DNA of 64,000 nucleotides from an uncultured Clostridia bacterium (GCA_947629575.1 CANREF010000007.1:1-64000); one strand, 5' to 3'. Positions 7,998 through 19,200 are shown, counted from the first letter of the stretch. Translations and numbers: made by a program. Notes: generated from the letters alone by a model not told the origin.

Positions 7998-8657
7998 CTA
8001 TTGCCGTTTCATTTTCTTTCTGCGGTCGATCAAAAACTTCTTCACGGCATACAGCACGAAGAAGAACAGTGCGCCCGCCGTGGCAACGCACATATCCACC
8101 ATGGTGTCGGTGAGCGGGTTCTGCTTCTCGTAGATCAGCCGCCTCACATCCTGCATGTCGCTATCGAAGACATAGCTCGCGCCGAATTCGTACACTTCCC
8201 AAAGGGCGGCGAAGGAGAGCACGAGCATCACCATGACGATGCAATCGATCAAGCCCGGTTTTTCATGTTTGATGCGGATATAGAGATAGTAGAGCGTCGC
8301 GCCCGCCAGCGTTCCGAAAAAGGCGTGGAAGGCCGTATCCCACCAAGGGAATCTCCCGTAAAAACCCAGCGTCGAGCCCAAATCGAAGGTCATGACCGCA
8401 TGGGCGCACATCAATATGATGAGAAGCCTCGGAAGCTGCAACTTCAGCCATCGGTTGACGAAGACGACGCCAAAGGGAATGACGGCGATCACGGGAAGCC
8501 CGATCGTCGTACTGAAATACCGTGCGGGCATGACGGTGAAATACAACACCGTCGTGATGACCGTCATAAGCAGGGCGACGATCGCCGGCAGATAGTCGAG
8601 GAACATCCCCTTTCCCTTCTCATCTGTGACAAGTTCTGCATTTTCCACACGTTCCAT
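7998..8657 (-). CDS. YjdF-like (DUF2238) integral membrane protein
   Basis: A 219-residue protein with about six membrane helices. The family hallmarks are GFYGRFPWWDTAFHAFFGTL in the middle and ALWEVYEFGASYVF later, placing it with the YjdF/DUF2238 membrane proteins of unknown function; the conserved polar residues within helices suggest transport or a lipid-related role but this is not established. The start at 8657 is chosen for AAGGAG 6 nt upstream; an earlier in-frame start would overlap the upstream gene. It lies 19 bp after the MarR gene and is probably co-transcribed with it. Confidence 0.8.
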   Translation of the reverse strand: MERVENAELVTDEKGKGMFLDYLPAIVALLMTVITTVLYFTVMPARYFSTTIGLPVIAVIPFGVVFVNRWLKLQLPRLLIILMCAHAVMTFDLGSTLGFYGRFPWWDTAFHAFFGTLAGATLYYLYIRIKHEKPGLIDCIVMVMLVLSFAALWEVYEFGASYVFDSDMQDVRRLIYEKQNPLTDTMVDMCVATAGALFFFVLYAVKKFLIDRRKKMKRQ

Positions 8658-8676
8658 AGCAAACTCCTTTTGGATC

Positions 8677-9108
8677 TCAGCCCCCGATGAGCCCGAGGGC
8701 ATTTCCGTTGACGATCCCGAAACAGCGGTGCATTACCGAAAATTCTTCCTCAGTGAGCCCCCTCTCCAAATGTTTTGTCAGAAGGTCGTTTTCCCTTTTC
8801 CAATCCTCCATGATCGCGACCGCCTTATCGGTAAGGGTCAGGATCACCTTTCTTCTGTCGCTCTTCACTTCCTTCCGCTCGAGCAAGCCGAGCTGCACAA
8901 GGCTCTCCACATGCACCGAAATGGTGTTCTTCTTGAATTGCCTCTCGTGCTCGATATCCGTCGCCGTCGCGTCGGGACAAAAATACAGATAGGTGAGGAT
9001 CTCCACGTCGATGCACATCAGGTTGTGCCCCTTGGCGATCCGCTCGTCCTGCTTCCGCCTCGCCAAAAACACGTTGCGGATACATTCCAAAAATAAATTA
9101 TCGCCCAT
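8677..9108 (-). CDS. MarR-family transcriptional regulator
   Basis: A 143-residue winged-helix DNA-binding protein. The helix-turn-helix and wing are seen in TATDIEHERQFKKNTISVHV and LVQLGLLERKEVKSDRRKV, followed by LTLTDKA, the usual MarR order. The start at 9108 has GGAGAGGAG just upstream. It has its own promoter (9161-9189) and is followed after 19 bp by the membrane protein, its likely target. Two direct AATTAG repeats lie between the -10 box and the gene and may be its binding site (inference). Confidence 0.9.
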   Translation of the reverse strand: MGDNLFLECIRNVFLARRKQDERIAKGHNLMCIDVEILTYLYFCPDATATDIEHERQFKKNTISVHVESLVQLGLLERKEVKSDRRKVILTLTDKAVAIMEDWKRENDLLTKHLERGLTEEEFSVMHRCFGIVNGNALGLIGG

Positions 9109-9160
9109 TCTCCTCTCCTGTAACTTCAAAAATGAATTGTCCCTAATTGAACTAATTCTC

Positions 9161-9189
9161 ATTATAGTCCTCTTCCCCTCTCTTGTCAA
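9161..9189 (-). promoter_or_regulatory. Promoter of the MarR-YjdF operon
   Basis: On the minus strand TTGACA (9184-9189), 17 bp, TATAAT (9161-9166). Direct repeats AATTAGTTC and AATTAGGGAC follow just downstream, a plausible autoregulatory operator. Confidence 0.8.
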
Positions 9190-9218
9190 GCGTATGGCGC
9201 AGAAAAATCGGAAGAATA

Positions 9219-9245
9219 TAAAAAAAGACGGCGGACGCCGTCTTC
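9219..9245 (-). terminator. Terminator of the ABC exporter operon
   Basis: AAGACGGCG/CGCCGTCTT hairpin followed by seven Ts on the minus strand; it separates the exporter from the MarR unit. Confidence 0.9.
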
Positions 9246-9256
9246 CGAAGTATGGG

Positions 9257-10153
9257 TCAGTGTTTCTTTTTGGAGCAGAGGAGCACATACAGCCCTATGA
9301 AAAGACAAGCCGCCGCCGCGAGCACGAGATAGCTTGTCCACGCGGGCACGGCGTTCCCGAAGAAATACAAATTGCAGTCGAAGCCGTCCCTCAATCCCTT
9401 CACGATCTGCGCGGCTGCGTCGGCAGGCAGTCCCGCACCCGCTTCCCCGACGGCGCTCCCCATGAGGTGGGAATGCAGAAGCCCCGTGCCGTACGTTCCC
9501 GGCAGGAACATGATCGCGTTTTTGAGCCCCGCGGCGAGACTTCCGATGGGCATGTACGCCCCGCACAGAAATCCGTATGCCGCCGAGACCGTCGCCTGTA
9601 TCCCCGTGACCGCCCCCTGAGAGTGCAGGAAGTGGCAGACGACGGAGGAGAGCGCCGTTCCGAAGAGGGTCAGAAGCAGGGTGTCGGCAAGCGTGAGAAA
9701 GACGTCCGCCGCGGTCAGATGCCAGCCCGCGATCCCGATGTAGAGAAAGCCCGCAAGGAGGGATACGAAGCAGATGATCGCCGTGACAAAGAAGGTGGAG
9801 AGGAAGTAGCCGAGGGCGACGAGGGAGCGCGGCACGGGGGAAACGAGGATGTCGCTCGCCTGTCCGTTCACGCGATCCTGTACCATAATGGTATTGGCGG
9901 TGAACGCGATGGTCACGGCGCAGACGGCAATGAGAGAGGAGATGAGCCAGCCCGCCGCGATGCTCTCGACGAGCGCGTCCGAAAGGGCGAAGCCCGTAGC
10001 CACCGAGCGAATGGAATCGCGGTAGACGTTCCCCAAAAAGGCGACAAACAAAAAGAGCAGAATGAGCGGCGCCATGAGGGAAACGAAAAAGACGCCCTTG
10101 TCGCGGAAATATACTTTACAGTTCCTTGCAATGAGATAGGATAATGTTTTCAT
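9257..10153 (-). CDS. ABC-2 type transporter permease
   Basis: Membrane half of an ABC exporter. The 298-residue protein has about six helices: one near residues 21-43, a loop, then 65-90, 105-130, 145-165, 172-200 and 265-290, as in ABC-2 permeases of drug, antibiotic or polysaccharide export systems. The ATG at 10153 has GAAGGA 8 nt upstream; a TTG five codons earlier is less likely. Its ATPase is encoded upstream, but a 314-bp gap filled with repeats separates the two genes, an unusually long space within such a pair. Confidence 0.9.
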   Translation of the reverse strand: MKTLSYLIARNCKVYFRDKGVFFVSLMAPLILLFLFVAFLGNVYRDSIRSVATGFALSDALVESIAAGWLISSLIAVCAVTIAFTANTIMVQDRVNGQASDILVSPVPRSLVALGYFLSTFFVTAIICFVSLLAGFLYIGIAGWHLTAADVFLTLADTLLLTLFGTALSSVVCHFLHSQGAVTGIQATVSAAYGFLCGAYMPIGSLAAGLKNAIMFLPGTYGTGLLHSHLMGSAVGEAGAGLPADAAAQIVKGLRDGFDCNLYFFGNAVPAWTSYLVLAAAACLFIGLYVLLCSKKKH

Positions 10154-10175
10154 TTTAAGTTCCTTCAAAACGGGG

Positions 10176-10280
10176 AAGGGTCGTTGCCCCCTCCTAAGGA
10201 GGGGGGTAGGGGGGTGGTGTCCTTGACTTCTGATAATTCACCACCTCAGTCACCTACGGTGACAGCTCTCCTAAGGAAGG
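10176..10280. repeat. GC-rich intergenic repeat (CACCACCTCAGTCAC family)
   Basis: CCCCCTCCTAAGGAGGGGG palindrome, then CACCACCTCAGTCACC.ACGGTGACAGCTC. The same family occurs at 49860-50035, 52028-52140, 57415-57500 and 59497-59581. Together with the element at 10285-10415 it fills the gap between exporter permease and ATPase genes. Confidence 0.8.
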
Positions 10281-10284
10281 GGGT

Positions 10285-10415
10285 GCGTCATGCTGAGCGG
10301 GAAACGCATTTACGCAGTCCTTTCAAGCTCTCCCCGAAGCATCTAATGTCCCTCCGCGAGATTCTTCGGGGACAACTTTCGGTTTTCATGTCACTTGGTC
10401 ACCTCAGAATGACGC
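10285..10415. mobile_element. Possible MITE between exporter genes
   Basis: A 131-bp segment bounded by near-perfect 13-bp inverted ends, GCGTCATgCTGAG and CTCAGaATGACGC, with no coding capacity. The ends belong to the widespread TCATyCTGAGC type of intergenic palindrome. It appears inserted inside the exporter operon. Confidence 0.55.
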
Positions 10416-10467
10416 GGGGGGCGGGGGAGGAGCGTTGCATCTTCCTCAGGAGGGGGCACGGGCTCCC

Positions 10468-11370
10468 TTACCCGTTCTCGCCGCGCTTGCCTGTGACGGC
10501 GAGGAACACGTCGTCCATCTTTCCCTTGACGATCTCGTAGTCGCGGAATAGCTGCGGATATTTCAGAATGAGCTGCGTTGCGGCGGCGGTATCCTTGACC
10601 GCGATGCGGAAGGCTTCCCCCGCCCGCTCATACCGAAGCCCCAACGCGCGGAGCTCCTCTTCGCCCACTCCGTAAAGGTTGATAAAGTCCCCCGTGTAGC
10701 GGTTTTTGAGCTCGAGCGGCGTGGCGTTCGCCAAGATCTTTCCGCCGTCGAGAATGACGACCCGATCGGCATCCGCCGCCTCTTCCATGTAATGGGTGGT
10801 GAGAAAGACCGTCATCCCACGCACCTTTCGGATGGCGTTCACCGTCTCCCAAACTCCCTTGCGCGTCTGCGGGTCGAGCCCCGTCGTCGGCTCGTCCAAG
10901 ATCAGAATTTCGGGACTGTGCACGAGCGCGCGGGCGATGTCCGTCCTGCGGCGCTGCCCGCCCGACAGCTTCCCCACGGGGCGTTTCAAGAGTTCCTTCA
11001 AATCGAACAATGTCACGATTTCTTTGCAACGTCTCTCAAATTCCGTGCCCGTGATGCCGTAGAGCGCGGCGCGGTATCTGAGGTTGTCCCTCACCGAGAG
11101 GGACTTATCGAGCGCACTGTTTTGGAACACGACCCCGAGTTTTTCGCGGACCGCGGCGGGCGCGTCGTCTACGTCTCTCCCGTCCACCTTCACCGAACCG
11201 CTTGTGCGCTTCTGCTCGCCGCACAGAATGGAAATGGTGGTGCTCTTGCCCGCGCCGTTCACGCCGAGAAAGGCAAAGAACTCCCCCCGCTTCACCGTGA
11301 AAGAGATGTCGTCCACCGCCTTCACATCGCCGTAATATTTTTTCAGATGTTCTATTTCGATGATGTCCAT
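10468..11370 (-). CDS. ABC transporter ATP-binding protein
   Basis: Energises the permease encoded downstream. The 300-residue protein has Walker A GVNGAGKST (36-44), the Q-loop FQNSALD, signature LSGGQRRRTD, Walker B ILILDEPTTGLD and the H-loop THYMEEA. The C-terminal extension after residue 230 is the type found with ABC-2 exporters of drugs or lantibiotics. The promoter at 11424-11452 carries palindromic boxes. The first gene of a two-gene operon. Confidence 0.95.
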   Translation of the reverse strand: MDIIEIEHLKKYYGDVKAVDDISFTVKRGEFFAFLGVNGAGKSTTISILCGEQKRTSGSVKVDGRDVDDAPAAVREKLGVVFQNSALDKSLSVRDNLRYRAALYGITGTEFERRCKEIVTLFDLKELLKRPVGKLSGGQRRRTDIARALVHSPEILILDEPTTGLDPQTRKGVWETVNAIRKVRGMTVFLTTHYMEEAADADRVVILDGGKILANATPLELKNRYTGDFINLYGVGEEELRALGLRYERAGEAFRIAVKDTAAATQLILKYPQLFRDYEIVKGKMDDVFLAVTGKRGENG

Positions 11371-11394
11371 GATCTTCCTGTCGGCAAAACCAAA

Positions 11395-11452
11395 AAAATA
11401 ACAACCGTTATATAACGATCGTTATTTTATCATATCAAACGGAAAGTGTCAA
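11395..11452 (-). promoter_or_regulatory. Exporter promoter with palindromic operator
   Basis: On the minus strand TTGACA (11447-11452), 17 bp, TAAAAT (11424-11429). Overlapping the -10 and the start of transcription are a perfect palindrome ATAACGATCGTTAT (11412-11425), a second, CGTTATATAACG (11406-11417), and outer arms AAAATAAC/GTTATTTT (11395-11402 and 11421-11428). This is the layout of a repressor site, as used by TetR- or MarR-type proteins. No regulator is encoded in the operon itself. Confidence 0.75.
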
Positions 11453-11461
11453 CCGTTCACT

Positions 11462-13900
11462 TTATTCCGCGGGCTTATACTTGAGGGCGAAGACCGCCTT
11501 GGGCGCGGACTTCACCGCCTTGACCGCCCTGCCCCGCCCCGAAGTGACGTCGATGGGCACGTCTTCGGTGGAGATCTCCGTCATCTCGTCCTCCGTCTCC
11601 ACGGCGAGCATATAGGGAACGGTGACGTAGTTCGCAAAGAGGATGACCTCCCCCTCTTTGAGCGCGGCAATGCGCACTCCCTTACAGTTGCGGTTGAGGG
11701 GATCTACCTGCGCGGCGATGACCCGTTTGAATCTGCCGCCCGAGATCGCGGTGACGATCTCCCCTTCGCCGTCGATCTGGGAGGCGAAGATCACCTCGTC
11801 GCCCTCCTTGACGTTCATTCCCTTGACGCCGCCCGCGATCCTGCCCTGCACGGGGATATCGTCCTTCTTCGCGTTGAGGCACATCCCTCCGCGCGTGACG
11901 AAGAAGACTGTCTCGTTCTCGTCCTCGACGTCCGTCTGAACGGCGACAACTCTGTCCCCCTCGCCGAGCTTGATCGCCTGAAAGGCGTTCTTGGCGACCG
12001 AATAATCGCTCCAAGCCGACTTTTTGAGCATCCCCTTCTTTGTGACGAAGAGGAGTTCCCCCTCCTTTTGGGAAGCGGGGAATACCGCCACGGGACGTTC
12101 TCCCTTTTCGGCGTCCTCCGCAAGTTCGGAAAGGGGCGTTCCCGCGTCGGAGAACTTGCAGTTGCAGTCCCCCGCGACGATGCGGTAGCAGTTGCCGAGG
12201 TCGGTGAACACAAAGGCGTCCTCATCGGAGAGAATGGGACAGTATTCCCCGAGCAGTCCGCTCGGGCGGGTCTTGTCCGTGACCGCCTTGTTCGCCGCGG
12301 CAAAGTTCTTTTCGCTCACGCATTTGAGCGTGCCCTTGCCCGAGATGCCGAGGAAGCTCTTCACCCCCGGTTCGCGGATATCGGTGCGCTCGGCGTCGGC
12401 GTCCTTTTCGTCATAGACGAGGGTGGACTTCCGCGGCGTCTTGTACTTTTTCTTGATCTCGAGGATCTCCTCTTTCACGACGTCGAGCTGCAGCTTCTGG
12501 CTTCCGACGATCGCCGTGAGCTTCTCGATGAGCGCCTTGAGCTGTTTCAATTCCTCCTCGAGTTTGAACACTTCGAGCTTGGTGAGGCGGGCAAGGCGGA
12601 GATCGAGAATGGCCTGCGCCTGCCGCTCGGAGAGGTCGAAGCGCTTGCGCAGCTTCTCCCGCGCGTCGGCGGTGGAATCCGCGCCCTTGATGATCTTGAT
12701 GACCTCATCGATGTTGCGCACGGCGATGATGAGCCCTTCCAAGATATGGCAGCGCTCCTTCGCCTGCGCAAGGTCGAACTTCGTGCGGCGGAGCACCACT
12801 TCGCGCTGGTAATTGACGTAGTACTTCACGATCTCGGCAAGTCCCATGAGGAGGGGCTTCCCTCCCGCGATGGCGACCATGTTGATCCCGAAAGTCGTTT
12901 CGAGGTCGGTGTATTTATAGAGCACCTTCAGAATGGCGGGGATATCCGCATCGCCGCGCACCTCGATGACGGCGCGCATTCCGCTGCGGTCGCTCTCGTC
13001 GGTGACGCGGGAAATGGAGGAGAGCGCCTCCTTCTTCTCCTCGCGCAGTTCGGCGATACGGCGGAGCAGGTTCGCTTTGTTGACCTGATAGGGAAGCTCG
13101 GTGATGACGATGAGTTTCCTGTCCCCCTCCCCCGCCTCGACGCGGATGCGGGCGCGGAGGGTGATCTTCCCCTTCCCCGTTTTATATGCCTCCTCGAGCT
13201 CGTTCGCGATGATGTAGCCTCCCGTGGGAAAGTCGGGCGCGGGGATGTATTTCATGAGCTCTTGGAGCTTGATCGAGGGCTTGTCGATATAGGCGACAAC
13301 GCCGTCGATGGTCTCGGCGAGGTTGTGCGGGGGGATATTCGTCGCGAGCCCCACCGCGATGCCCGACGCGCCGTTCACCAAAAGATTGGGGAAGCGCCCG
13401 GGGAGCATATCGGGCTCTTTCAAGGAATCGTCGAAGTTGAGCGAGAAGGAGACGGTGTTCTTGTCGAGGTCGCGCAGAAGTTCGAGCGCGAGGGGCTCCA
13501 AGCGGGCCTCTGTATAGCGCATCGCCGCCGCGGGATCGCCGTCCACCGAGCCGAAATTGCCGTGACCGTTCACGAGCGGTCTGCCCATGTTGAAGTCCTG
13601 CGCCATGCGCACCATGGCGTCGTAGACCGAGCTGTCGCCGTGAGGGTGGTATTTGCCCATGCAGTCGCCGACGATACGCGCCGACTTCTTGTGCGGCTTA
13701 TCGGGCATGAGCCCCATTTCGTACATCGTATAGAGAATTCTGCGCTGGACGGGTTTCAATCCGTCCTCCACGCGGGGCAGAGCGCGGTCCATGATGACGA
13801 ACTCCGCATACGGGAGCATGGAATTGGGAAGGACTTCCTCAAGGGGCAGACGGAAGAGCGTCCCCGTCGGCTGTTCCTGCGTCTTCTCAGTTTTCTTCAT
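11462..13900 (-). CDS. parC: Type II DNA topoisomerase subunit A (probably topoisomerase IV ParC)
   Basis: DNA-cleaving subunit of a type II topoisomerase. The 812-residue protein has the winged-helix segment [19 protein letters not shown] (75-94), the DNA-linking Tyr129 in [12 protein letters not shown], a coiled-coil tower and a C-terminal beta-pinwheel. The canonical GyrA-box (QRRGGRG) is not seen in the first blade, which favours ParC over GyrA; gyrase is presumably elsewhere. Ser and Asp at the two usual quinolone-contact positions are retained. Its start lies within the end of the B subunit (14-bp overlap), so the two are co-translated. Confidence 0.88.
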   Translation of the reverse strand: MKKTEKTQEQPTGTLFRLPLEEVLPNSMLPYAEFVIMDRALPRVEDGLKPVQRRILYTMYEMGLMPDKPHKKSARIVGDCMGKYHPHGDSSVYDAMVRMAQDFNMGRPLVNGHGNFGSVDGDPAAAMRYTEARLEPLALELLRDLDKNTVSFSLNFDDSLKEPDMLPGRFPNLLVNGASGIAVGLATNIPPHNLAETIDGVVAYIDKPSIKLQELMKYIPAPDFPTGGYIIANELEEAYKTGKGKITLRARIRVEAGEGDRKLIVITELPYQVNKANLLRRIAELREEKKEALSSISRVTDESDRSGMRAVIEVRGDADIPAILKVLYKYTDLETTFGINMVAIAGGKPLLMGLAEIVKYYVNYQREVVLRRTKFDLAQAKERCHILEGLIIAVRNIDEVIKIIKGADSTADAREKLRKRFDLSERQAQAILDLRLARLTKLEVFKLEEELKQLKALIEKLTAIVGSQKLQLDVVKEEILEIKKKYKTPRKSTLVYDEKDADAERTDIREPGVKSFLGISGKGTLKCVSEKNFAAANKAVTDKTRPSGLLGEYCPILSDEDAFVFTDLGNCYRIVAGDCNCKFSDAGTPLSELAEDAEKGERPVAVFPASQKEGELLFVTKKGMLKKSAWSDYSVAKNAFQAIKLGEGDRVVAVQTDVEDENETVFFVTRGGMCLNAKKDDIPVQGRIAGGVKGMNVKEGDEVIFASQIDGEGEIVTAISGGRFKRVIAAQVDPLNRNCKGVRIAALKEGEVILFANYVTVPYMLAVETEDEMTEISTEDVPIDVTSGRGRAVKAVKSAPKAVFALKYKPAE

Positions 13901-15947
13901 CTGTGCCCTCCTTTGCGGGCTTTACCCGCTGCATGAACGAATCGGTCTTGTTGAAGTTCGCGTTGCGGTTCAGATATTCCTTTCTGCCCTCCACCTTGTC
14001 GCCCATGAGCATGGTGATCATGCGGTCGGCTTCGGTCGCGTCCTCGAGCGTCACCTGCGTGAGGTTGCGCCGCATGGGATCCATCGTCGTCGTCCAGAGT
14101 TGTTCGGCGCTCATCTCGCCCAAGCCTTTGTAGCGCTGGATGAGGTATCCCTTCCCCACCTTCTCGATCTTTTCCTGCAATTCGTTGTCGTCATAGGCAT
14201 ATTCCTCGACGGAGCTGTTCTGCTTATAGACCTTGTAGAGGGGTGGCATCCCAATGTAGACGTGCCCCGCGTTCACGAGTTCGCGCATGTAGCGGAAGAA
14301 GAAGGTGAGCAGGATGCAACGGATATGGAAGCCGTCCTGATCGGCGTCGGAGAGGATGATGACCTTGTGGTAGTTGAGCTTGTCGAGGTTGAAGTCGTTG
14401 CCGAGCCCCGCGCCGAGCGCGGAGATGATCGTGCGGATCTCCTCGTTGGCGAGCACCTGATCGAGCCGCTTCTTCTCGACGTTGAGGGGCTTGCCGCGAA
14501 GGGGCAGAATGGACTGGTATTGCCGTACCCGCGCTTGCTTTGCGGTGCCGCCCGCGGAGTCCCCCTCCACGATGAACAGTTCGTTGAGTTCGGGCTTTTT
14601 GCCCGTGCAGGCGGCGAGCTTTCCGACGAGCATGAGCCCGTCGATGCTGTTCTTGGCGCGGGCATTGTCCTTTGCCTGCCGCGCCGCGAGCCGCACCCGC
14701 GCCGCTCCCTGCGCCTTCTTCAATATCTCGTCGAAGGACTTCTTATAGCCGTTCTGCCCCGCAAGGGTGCGCAGGCCCTCGACGACCGCGCTCTCGACGG
14801 GCGTCTTTGCCTCGGGATTGCCGAGCTTGGTCTTGGTCTGCCCCTCGAACTGCACGTTCTTCATCTTGATAGAGAGAACTGCGGTGAGCCCTTCGCGGAA
14901 GTCGTCGCCGAGATAGTTCGCGTCCTTGTCCTTGAGCGCCTTCATCTCCCGCGCATAGTCGTTGAGCATACGGGTGAGCCCGCTGCGGAAGCCGATCTCG
15001 TGGAATCCCCCCTCGGGCGTGGGGATGTTGTTCACGAAGGAAAAGAGGTTTTCGGTGTACTCCCCCGTGTGCTGGATGGCGAATTCGATGAGGATGCCGT
15101 CCTTCTCCGTCCTGTAATAGAGAGGCTTTGCGTAGAGGGTGGTCTTCCCCTCGTTGAGCGATTTTACAAAGTCGGACACGCCGCCGTCGTAATGGAATTC
15201 CACGCTGTACGGCTGCGTCGCGCCCGCGAGGTCGAGCTGTTCGATCTCCTCCCCTTCCTCCGCGGCGCGGAATTCGTTCATCGTGATGCGCTCGTCGGTG
15301 AGACGGATGGTGAGTCCCTTGTTCAGAAAGGCGAGCTCATTGAGACGGTTGGAGACCGCCGAGAGCTGGAAATCCACAGTGGTAAAAACGGTGTCGTCGG
15401 GCATAAAATGCACGAACGTACCGTGTTTTTTTGTCTTTTGCTTGGTATCCTGCAGGGGGGCGACGGGCACGCCCGACTCCACCTTTTTCTTCTTCACATC
15501 GTAGGCGGAGCGGAACTCCATTTTGTAGGTAGTGCCGCCCTTGTAAACTTCCACTTTGAGCCATTTGGAGAGCGCATTTGTGACGGAAGCGCCCACGCCG
15601 TGCAGCCCGCCCGAGTAGGAATAGTTGTGCTCGTCGAACTTCCCGCCCGCATGGAGCTGGGTGAAGACGACCTGCACGCCCGAGACCTTCATCTTGGGAT
15701 GGATGTCCGTGGGAATTCCTCTGCCGTTGTCCTCCACGGAGGCGCTCCCGTCCTTGTGGAGGATGACTTCGATCTTGTCCGCAAAGCCGTTTGCCGCCTC
15801 GTCGATCGCGTTGTCCACAATCTCCCAGAGGATATGGTGAAGCCCCTTGCTGCCCGTAGAGCCGATGTACATGCCGGGACGCAGCCGCACCGCCTCGAGC
15901 CCTTCGAGAACGGTGATGTCCCCCGCATCATAATGATTTGCCGCCAT
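13887..15947 (-). CDS. parE: Type II DNA topoisomerase subunit B (probably topoisomerase IV ParE)
   Basis: ATPase subunit partnering the A subunit downstream. The 686-residue protein has the GHKL ATP site EIVDNAIDE (42-50) and DNGRGIP (73-79), the GGLHGVG loop (113-119), the TOPRIM motif EGDSAGG (461-467), an acidic DADQDG (usually DADVDG) and the closing QRYKGLGEM. The start at 15947 (AANHYDAGD) fits the family N-terminus; earlier in-frame codons run through the promoter. The ribosome site GAGGT is weak. First gene of a two-gene operon. Confidence 0.9.
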   Translation of the reverse strand: MAANHYDAGDITVLEGLEAVRLRPGMYIGSTGSKGLHHILWEIVDNAIDEAANGFADKIEVILHKDGSASVEDNGRGIPTDIHPKMKVSGVQVVFTQLHAGGKFDEHNYSYSGGLHGVGASVTNALSKWLKVEVYKGGTTYKMEFRSAYDVKKKKVESGVPVAPLQDTKQKTKKHGTFVHFMPDDTVFTTVDFQLSAVSNRLNELAFLNKGLTIRLTDERITMNEFRAAEEGEEIEQLDLAGATQPYSVEFHYDGGVSDFVKSLNEGKTTLYAKPLYYRTEKDGILIEFAIQHTGEYTENLFSFVNNIPTPEGGFHEIGFRSGLTRMLNDYAREMKALKDKDANYLGDDFREGLTAVLSIKMKNVQFEGQTKTKLGNPEAKTPVESAVVEGLRTLAGQNGYKKSFDEILKKAQGAARVRLAARQAKDNARAKNSIDGLMLVGKLAACTGKKPELNELFIVEGDSAGGTAKQARVRQYQSILPLRGKPLNVEKKRLDQVLANEEIRTIISALGAGLGNDFNLDKLNYHKVIILSDADQDGFHIRCILLTFFFRYMRELVNAGHVYIGMPPLYKVYKQNSSVEEYAYDDNELQEKIEKVGKGYLIQRYKGLGEMSAEQLWTTTMDPMRRNLTQVTLEDATEADRMITMLMGDKVEGRKEYLNRNANFNKTDSFMQRVKPAKEGTDEEN

Positions 15948-15980
15948 AGTTACCTCGAAATATAGTAATTTTCCGAAAGA

Positions 15981-16009
15981 ATTATACCACATCTTGGGAT
16001 TTTTGGCAA
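15981..16009 (-). promoter_or_regulatory. Promoter of the topoisomerase operon
   Basis: On the minus strand TTGCCA (16004-16009), 17 bp, TATAAT (15981-15986), about 34 nt before the start codon. Confidence 0.75.
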
Positions 16010-16133
16010 ATACTTTCCGCCATAATATGACATTTTTCGCAAGCCGCTTCCTTATCCCCGCCCCGCCCGAAGGAGCAGGAAGGGGGAAATCTTCGCAGAG
16101 GAGAAAAATCCCGAAAAATTTTTTGTTTCCCGG

Positions 16134-16162
16134 TTGACTTATCATGAAAAAATCGCTATAAT
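16134..16162 (+). promoter_or_regulatory. Promoter of the PFOR gene
   Basis: TTGACT (16134-16139), 17 bp, TATAAT (16157-16162), followed by a 75-nt leader ending in GGAGG. The rest of the gap 15948-16243 holds the divergent topoisomerase promoter; nothing else is seen. Confidence 0.85.
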
Positions 16163-16243
16163 ATTTGCGGCGTTTAATGGGTACATGCCCACACGCGCGA
16201 TAAAAATTCAAAAATTATATTTTTTATGGAGGTTTTTTGAGAA

Positions 16244-19200
16244 ATGACCAAGATGACGATCGACGGCAATACCGCCGCTTCCCATGTCGCTTATGCGTTC
16301 TCGGAAGTGGCAGCCATCTACCCCATCACACCCTCCTCTCCCATGGCGGAATCTGCCGATGAATGGGCGACGCAGGGCAGATTGAACATGTGGGGGCAGA
16401 AGCTCCGCATCACCGAGATGCAGTCCGAAGGCGGTGCCGCGGGCGCCGTACACGGCTCTTTGGCAGCCGGCGCACTCACCACCACTTATACCGCTTCACA
16501 GGGGCTTTTGCTCATGATCCCCAACATGTACAAGATCTCGGGCGAACTTCTCCCCATGGTCATGCATGTCTCCGCACGCGCTCTCGCGGCACATTCCCTC
16601 AACATCTTCGGCGATCACTCCGACGTGATGGCCTGCCGCCAGACAGGTTTTGCGATGCTCTCGAGTTGCTCCGTTCAGGAAGTGATGGATCTTGCGACCG
16701 TTGCGCACCTCTCCACCCTGCGCGCCCGCGTTCCCTTCCTCTCCTTCTTCGACGGCTTCCGCACCTCCCACGAGGTCAGCAAGATCGACGTCATCGACTA
16801 TGACGAACTCAAAGCCCTCTTCGACAAGAAGGGACTTGCAAAAGACGTTGCCGCCTTCCGCTCCCGCGCCCTCAACCCCGAACATCCCGTCCAGCGCGGC
16901 ACGGCGCAGAACGGCGATACTTATTTCCAGAACCGCGAGACAGCGAACAGCTACTATGCCGCAGTTCCCGGCATCGTGCAGGAGATGATGGACGAAGTTT
17001 CCGCCCTCACGGGAAGGAGCTATCACCTCTTCGACTACGTGGGCGCAAAGGACGCGACCGAGATCGTCGTCATCATGGGCTCGGGCGCGGAGACCGTGGA
17101 AGAGAGCATCAACAAGCTCAACGCGCAGGGCAAGAAGTACGGGCTCATCAAAGTCCGTCTGTACCGTCCCTTTGTCTCCGACGCCTTCATCGCGGCCATC
17201 CCCAAGACGGTCAAGAAGATCGCCGTCCTCGACAGGACGAAAGAACCCGGCTCTCTGGGCGAACCCCTCTACCTCGACGTGTGCACCGCGCTCCTCGAAA
17301 AGGGCGTGAGCGGCATCAAGGTCGTCGGCGGCAGATACGGCCTCGGCTCGAAGGAATTCAACCCCTCCATGGTCCTCTCCGTCTATAAGAACCTCGACAA
17401 GGACGAACCCAAGAACCACTTCACCGTCGGCATCACCGAGGATGTGACGAACAGCTCCCTCGACTTCTCCGAGAAGTTCGACGCTGCTCCCGCGGGCTCT
17501 ACTTCCTGCAAGTTCTACGGGCTCGGCTCGGACGGCACAGTGGGCGCGAACAAGAACTCTATCAAGATCATCGGCGACCATACCGATATGTATGCGCAGG
17601 CTTACTTCTTCTACGATTCCAAGAAGTCGGGCGGCATCACCGTCTCCCACCTCAGATTCGGCAAGACGCCCATTCAGAGCGAATATCTCATCGACGCGGC
17701 CGACTTCATCGCCTGCCACAACCCCTCTTACGTCATCCGCTACGATATGGCGAGCGACCTCAAAGAGGGCGGCTCTTTCCTCCTCAACGCGCCTTGGACG
17801 ACGGTGGAAGAGCTCGAGCACAACCTTCCCGCCAAGATGAAGAACCTGCTCGCGAAGAAACACGCCAATCTCTACGTCATCGACGCCATTGCGATCGCGC
17901 GCAAGCTCGGCCTCGGCGGCAGAACGAACACCATTCTGCAGTCGGCGTTCTTCCTCATCAACGAACAGATCATGCCCTATGGCGACGCTGTCGACTATAT
18001 GAAAAAGATGGCATACAAGTCCTTTGCGAGAAAGGGCGACGCCGTTGTGCAGATGAACTACAATGCGATCGACTCCGCGAAGGAACACCTCGTCAAGGTG
18101 GAGATCCCCGCCTCGTGGGCGACCACGGCGGAGGGCGCGGAGATGGTGAAACTTGCGGACAACGACTATTTCCGTTCCGTGATCGCTCCCATCCTTGCCC
18201 TCGAGGGCGACAAGCTCCCCTCCTCGGCGTTCAATGCGGACGGCTCTGTGCCCACCGGAACTACCAAGTTCGAAAAGCGCGGCGTCGCCGTCACCGTTCC
18301 GAAGTGGAACATCGACAAGTGCATCCAGTGCAACCAGTGTTCCTTTGTCTGCCCCCATGCCTGCATCCGTCCCTATCTCGTGGAAGAGGGGAAGGAAGTT
18401 CCCGCCGAATTTGCGACGAAACCCGCACTGCAGGCAAAGGGCTATAACTTCCGCGTGCAGGTGAGCCCGCTCGACTGTATGGGCTGCGGCGTCTGCGCCG
18501 ACGTGTGCCCCGTCAACAAGAAGGCGAAAGCGGACGCCGAGAAGAACGGCGCAAAGGCAGATCCCGCCGCTTGCGCGCTCAACATGGTGCCTTTTGCAGA
18601 ACTCGAGGAAGTGGAGGCGAAGAATTGGGAATTCGCGCAGGAGCTTCCCGACGTTCCCAAGGAAGTCACCGCCAAGATGGCGGACGTCAAGAAGTCCCAA
18701 TTCACCCATTCCCTCTTCGAATTCTCGGGCGCTTGCGCGGGCTGCGGCGAAACTCCCTATGTGAAGGTCGTCACCCAGCTCTTCGGCGACAGGATGATCG
18801 TTGCCAACGCTACGGGCTGTTCCTCCATTTACGGCGGTTCTTCCCCCACCTGCCCCTACACGACGAACAAACAGGGCCACGGTCCTGCATGGGCGAACTC
18901 CCTGTTCGAGGACAATGCGGAATACGGCTACGGTATGCACCTCGCCTATAAGGCAAGAAGGGGCGCGCTCGCAGAGAAGATCGTGAAACTTTCCGAGATG
19001 TGGAAGGAATATCCCGAATGCGTCGCTCCGCTCACGGCATGGCTCGAGGGCTGCGACGACGCAGAGGCGAGCAAGACCGCTTCTGAAGCGCTCATCAAGG
19101 AACTCGAAGAGTGCCGCAAGGAATGTGAGGGCGAAGAACTTTCGCTCGTGGACGAGATCCTTGCCGACAAGGACTGCCTCGTGAAGAAGTCCTTCTGGAT

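Noticed and set aside
12068-13936. Open frame of 622 codons opposite the topoisomerase A gene
   Set aside because: GC-driven antisense frame, no ribosome site, low-complexity translation.
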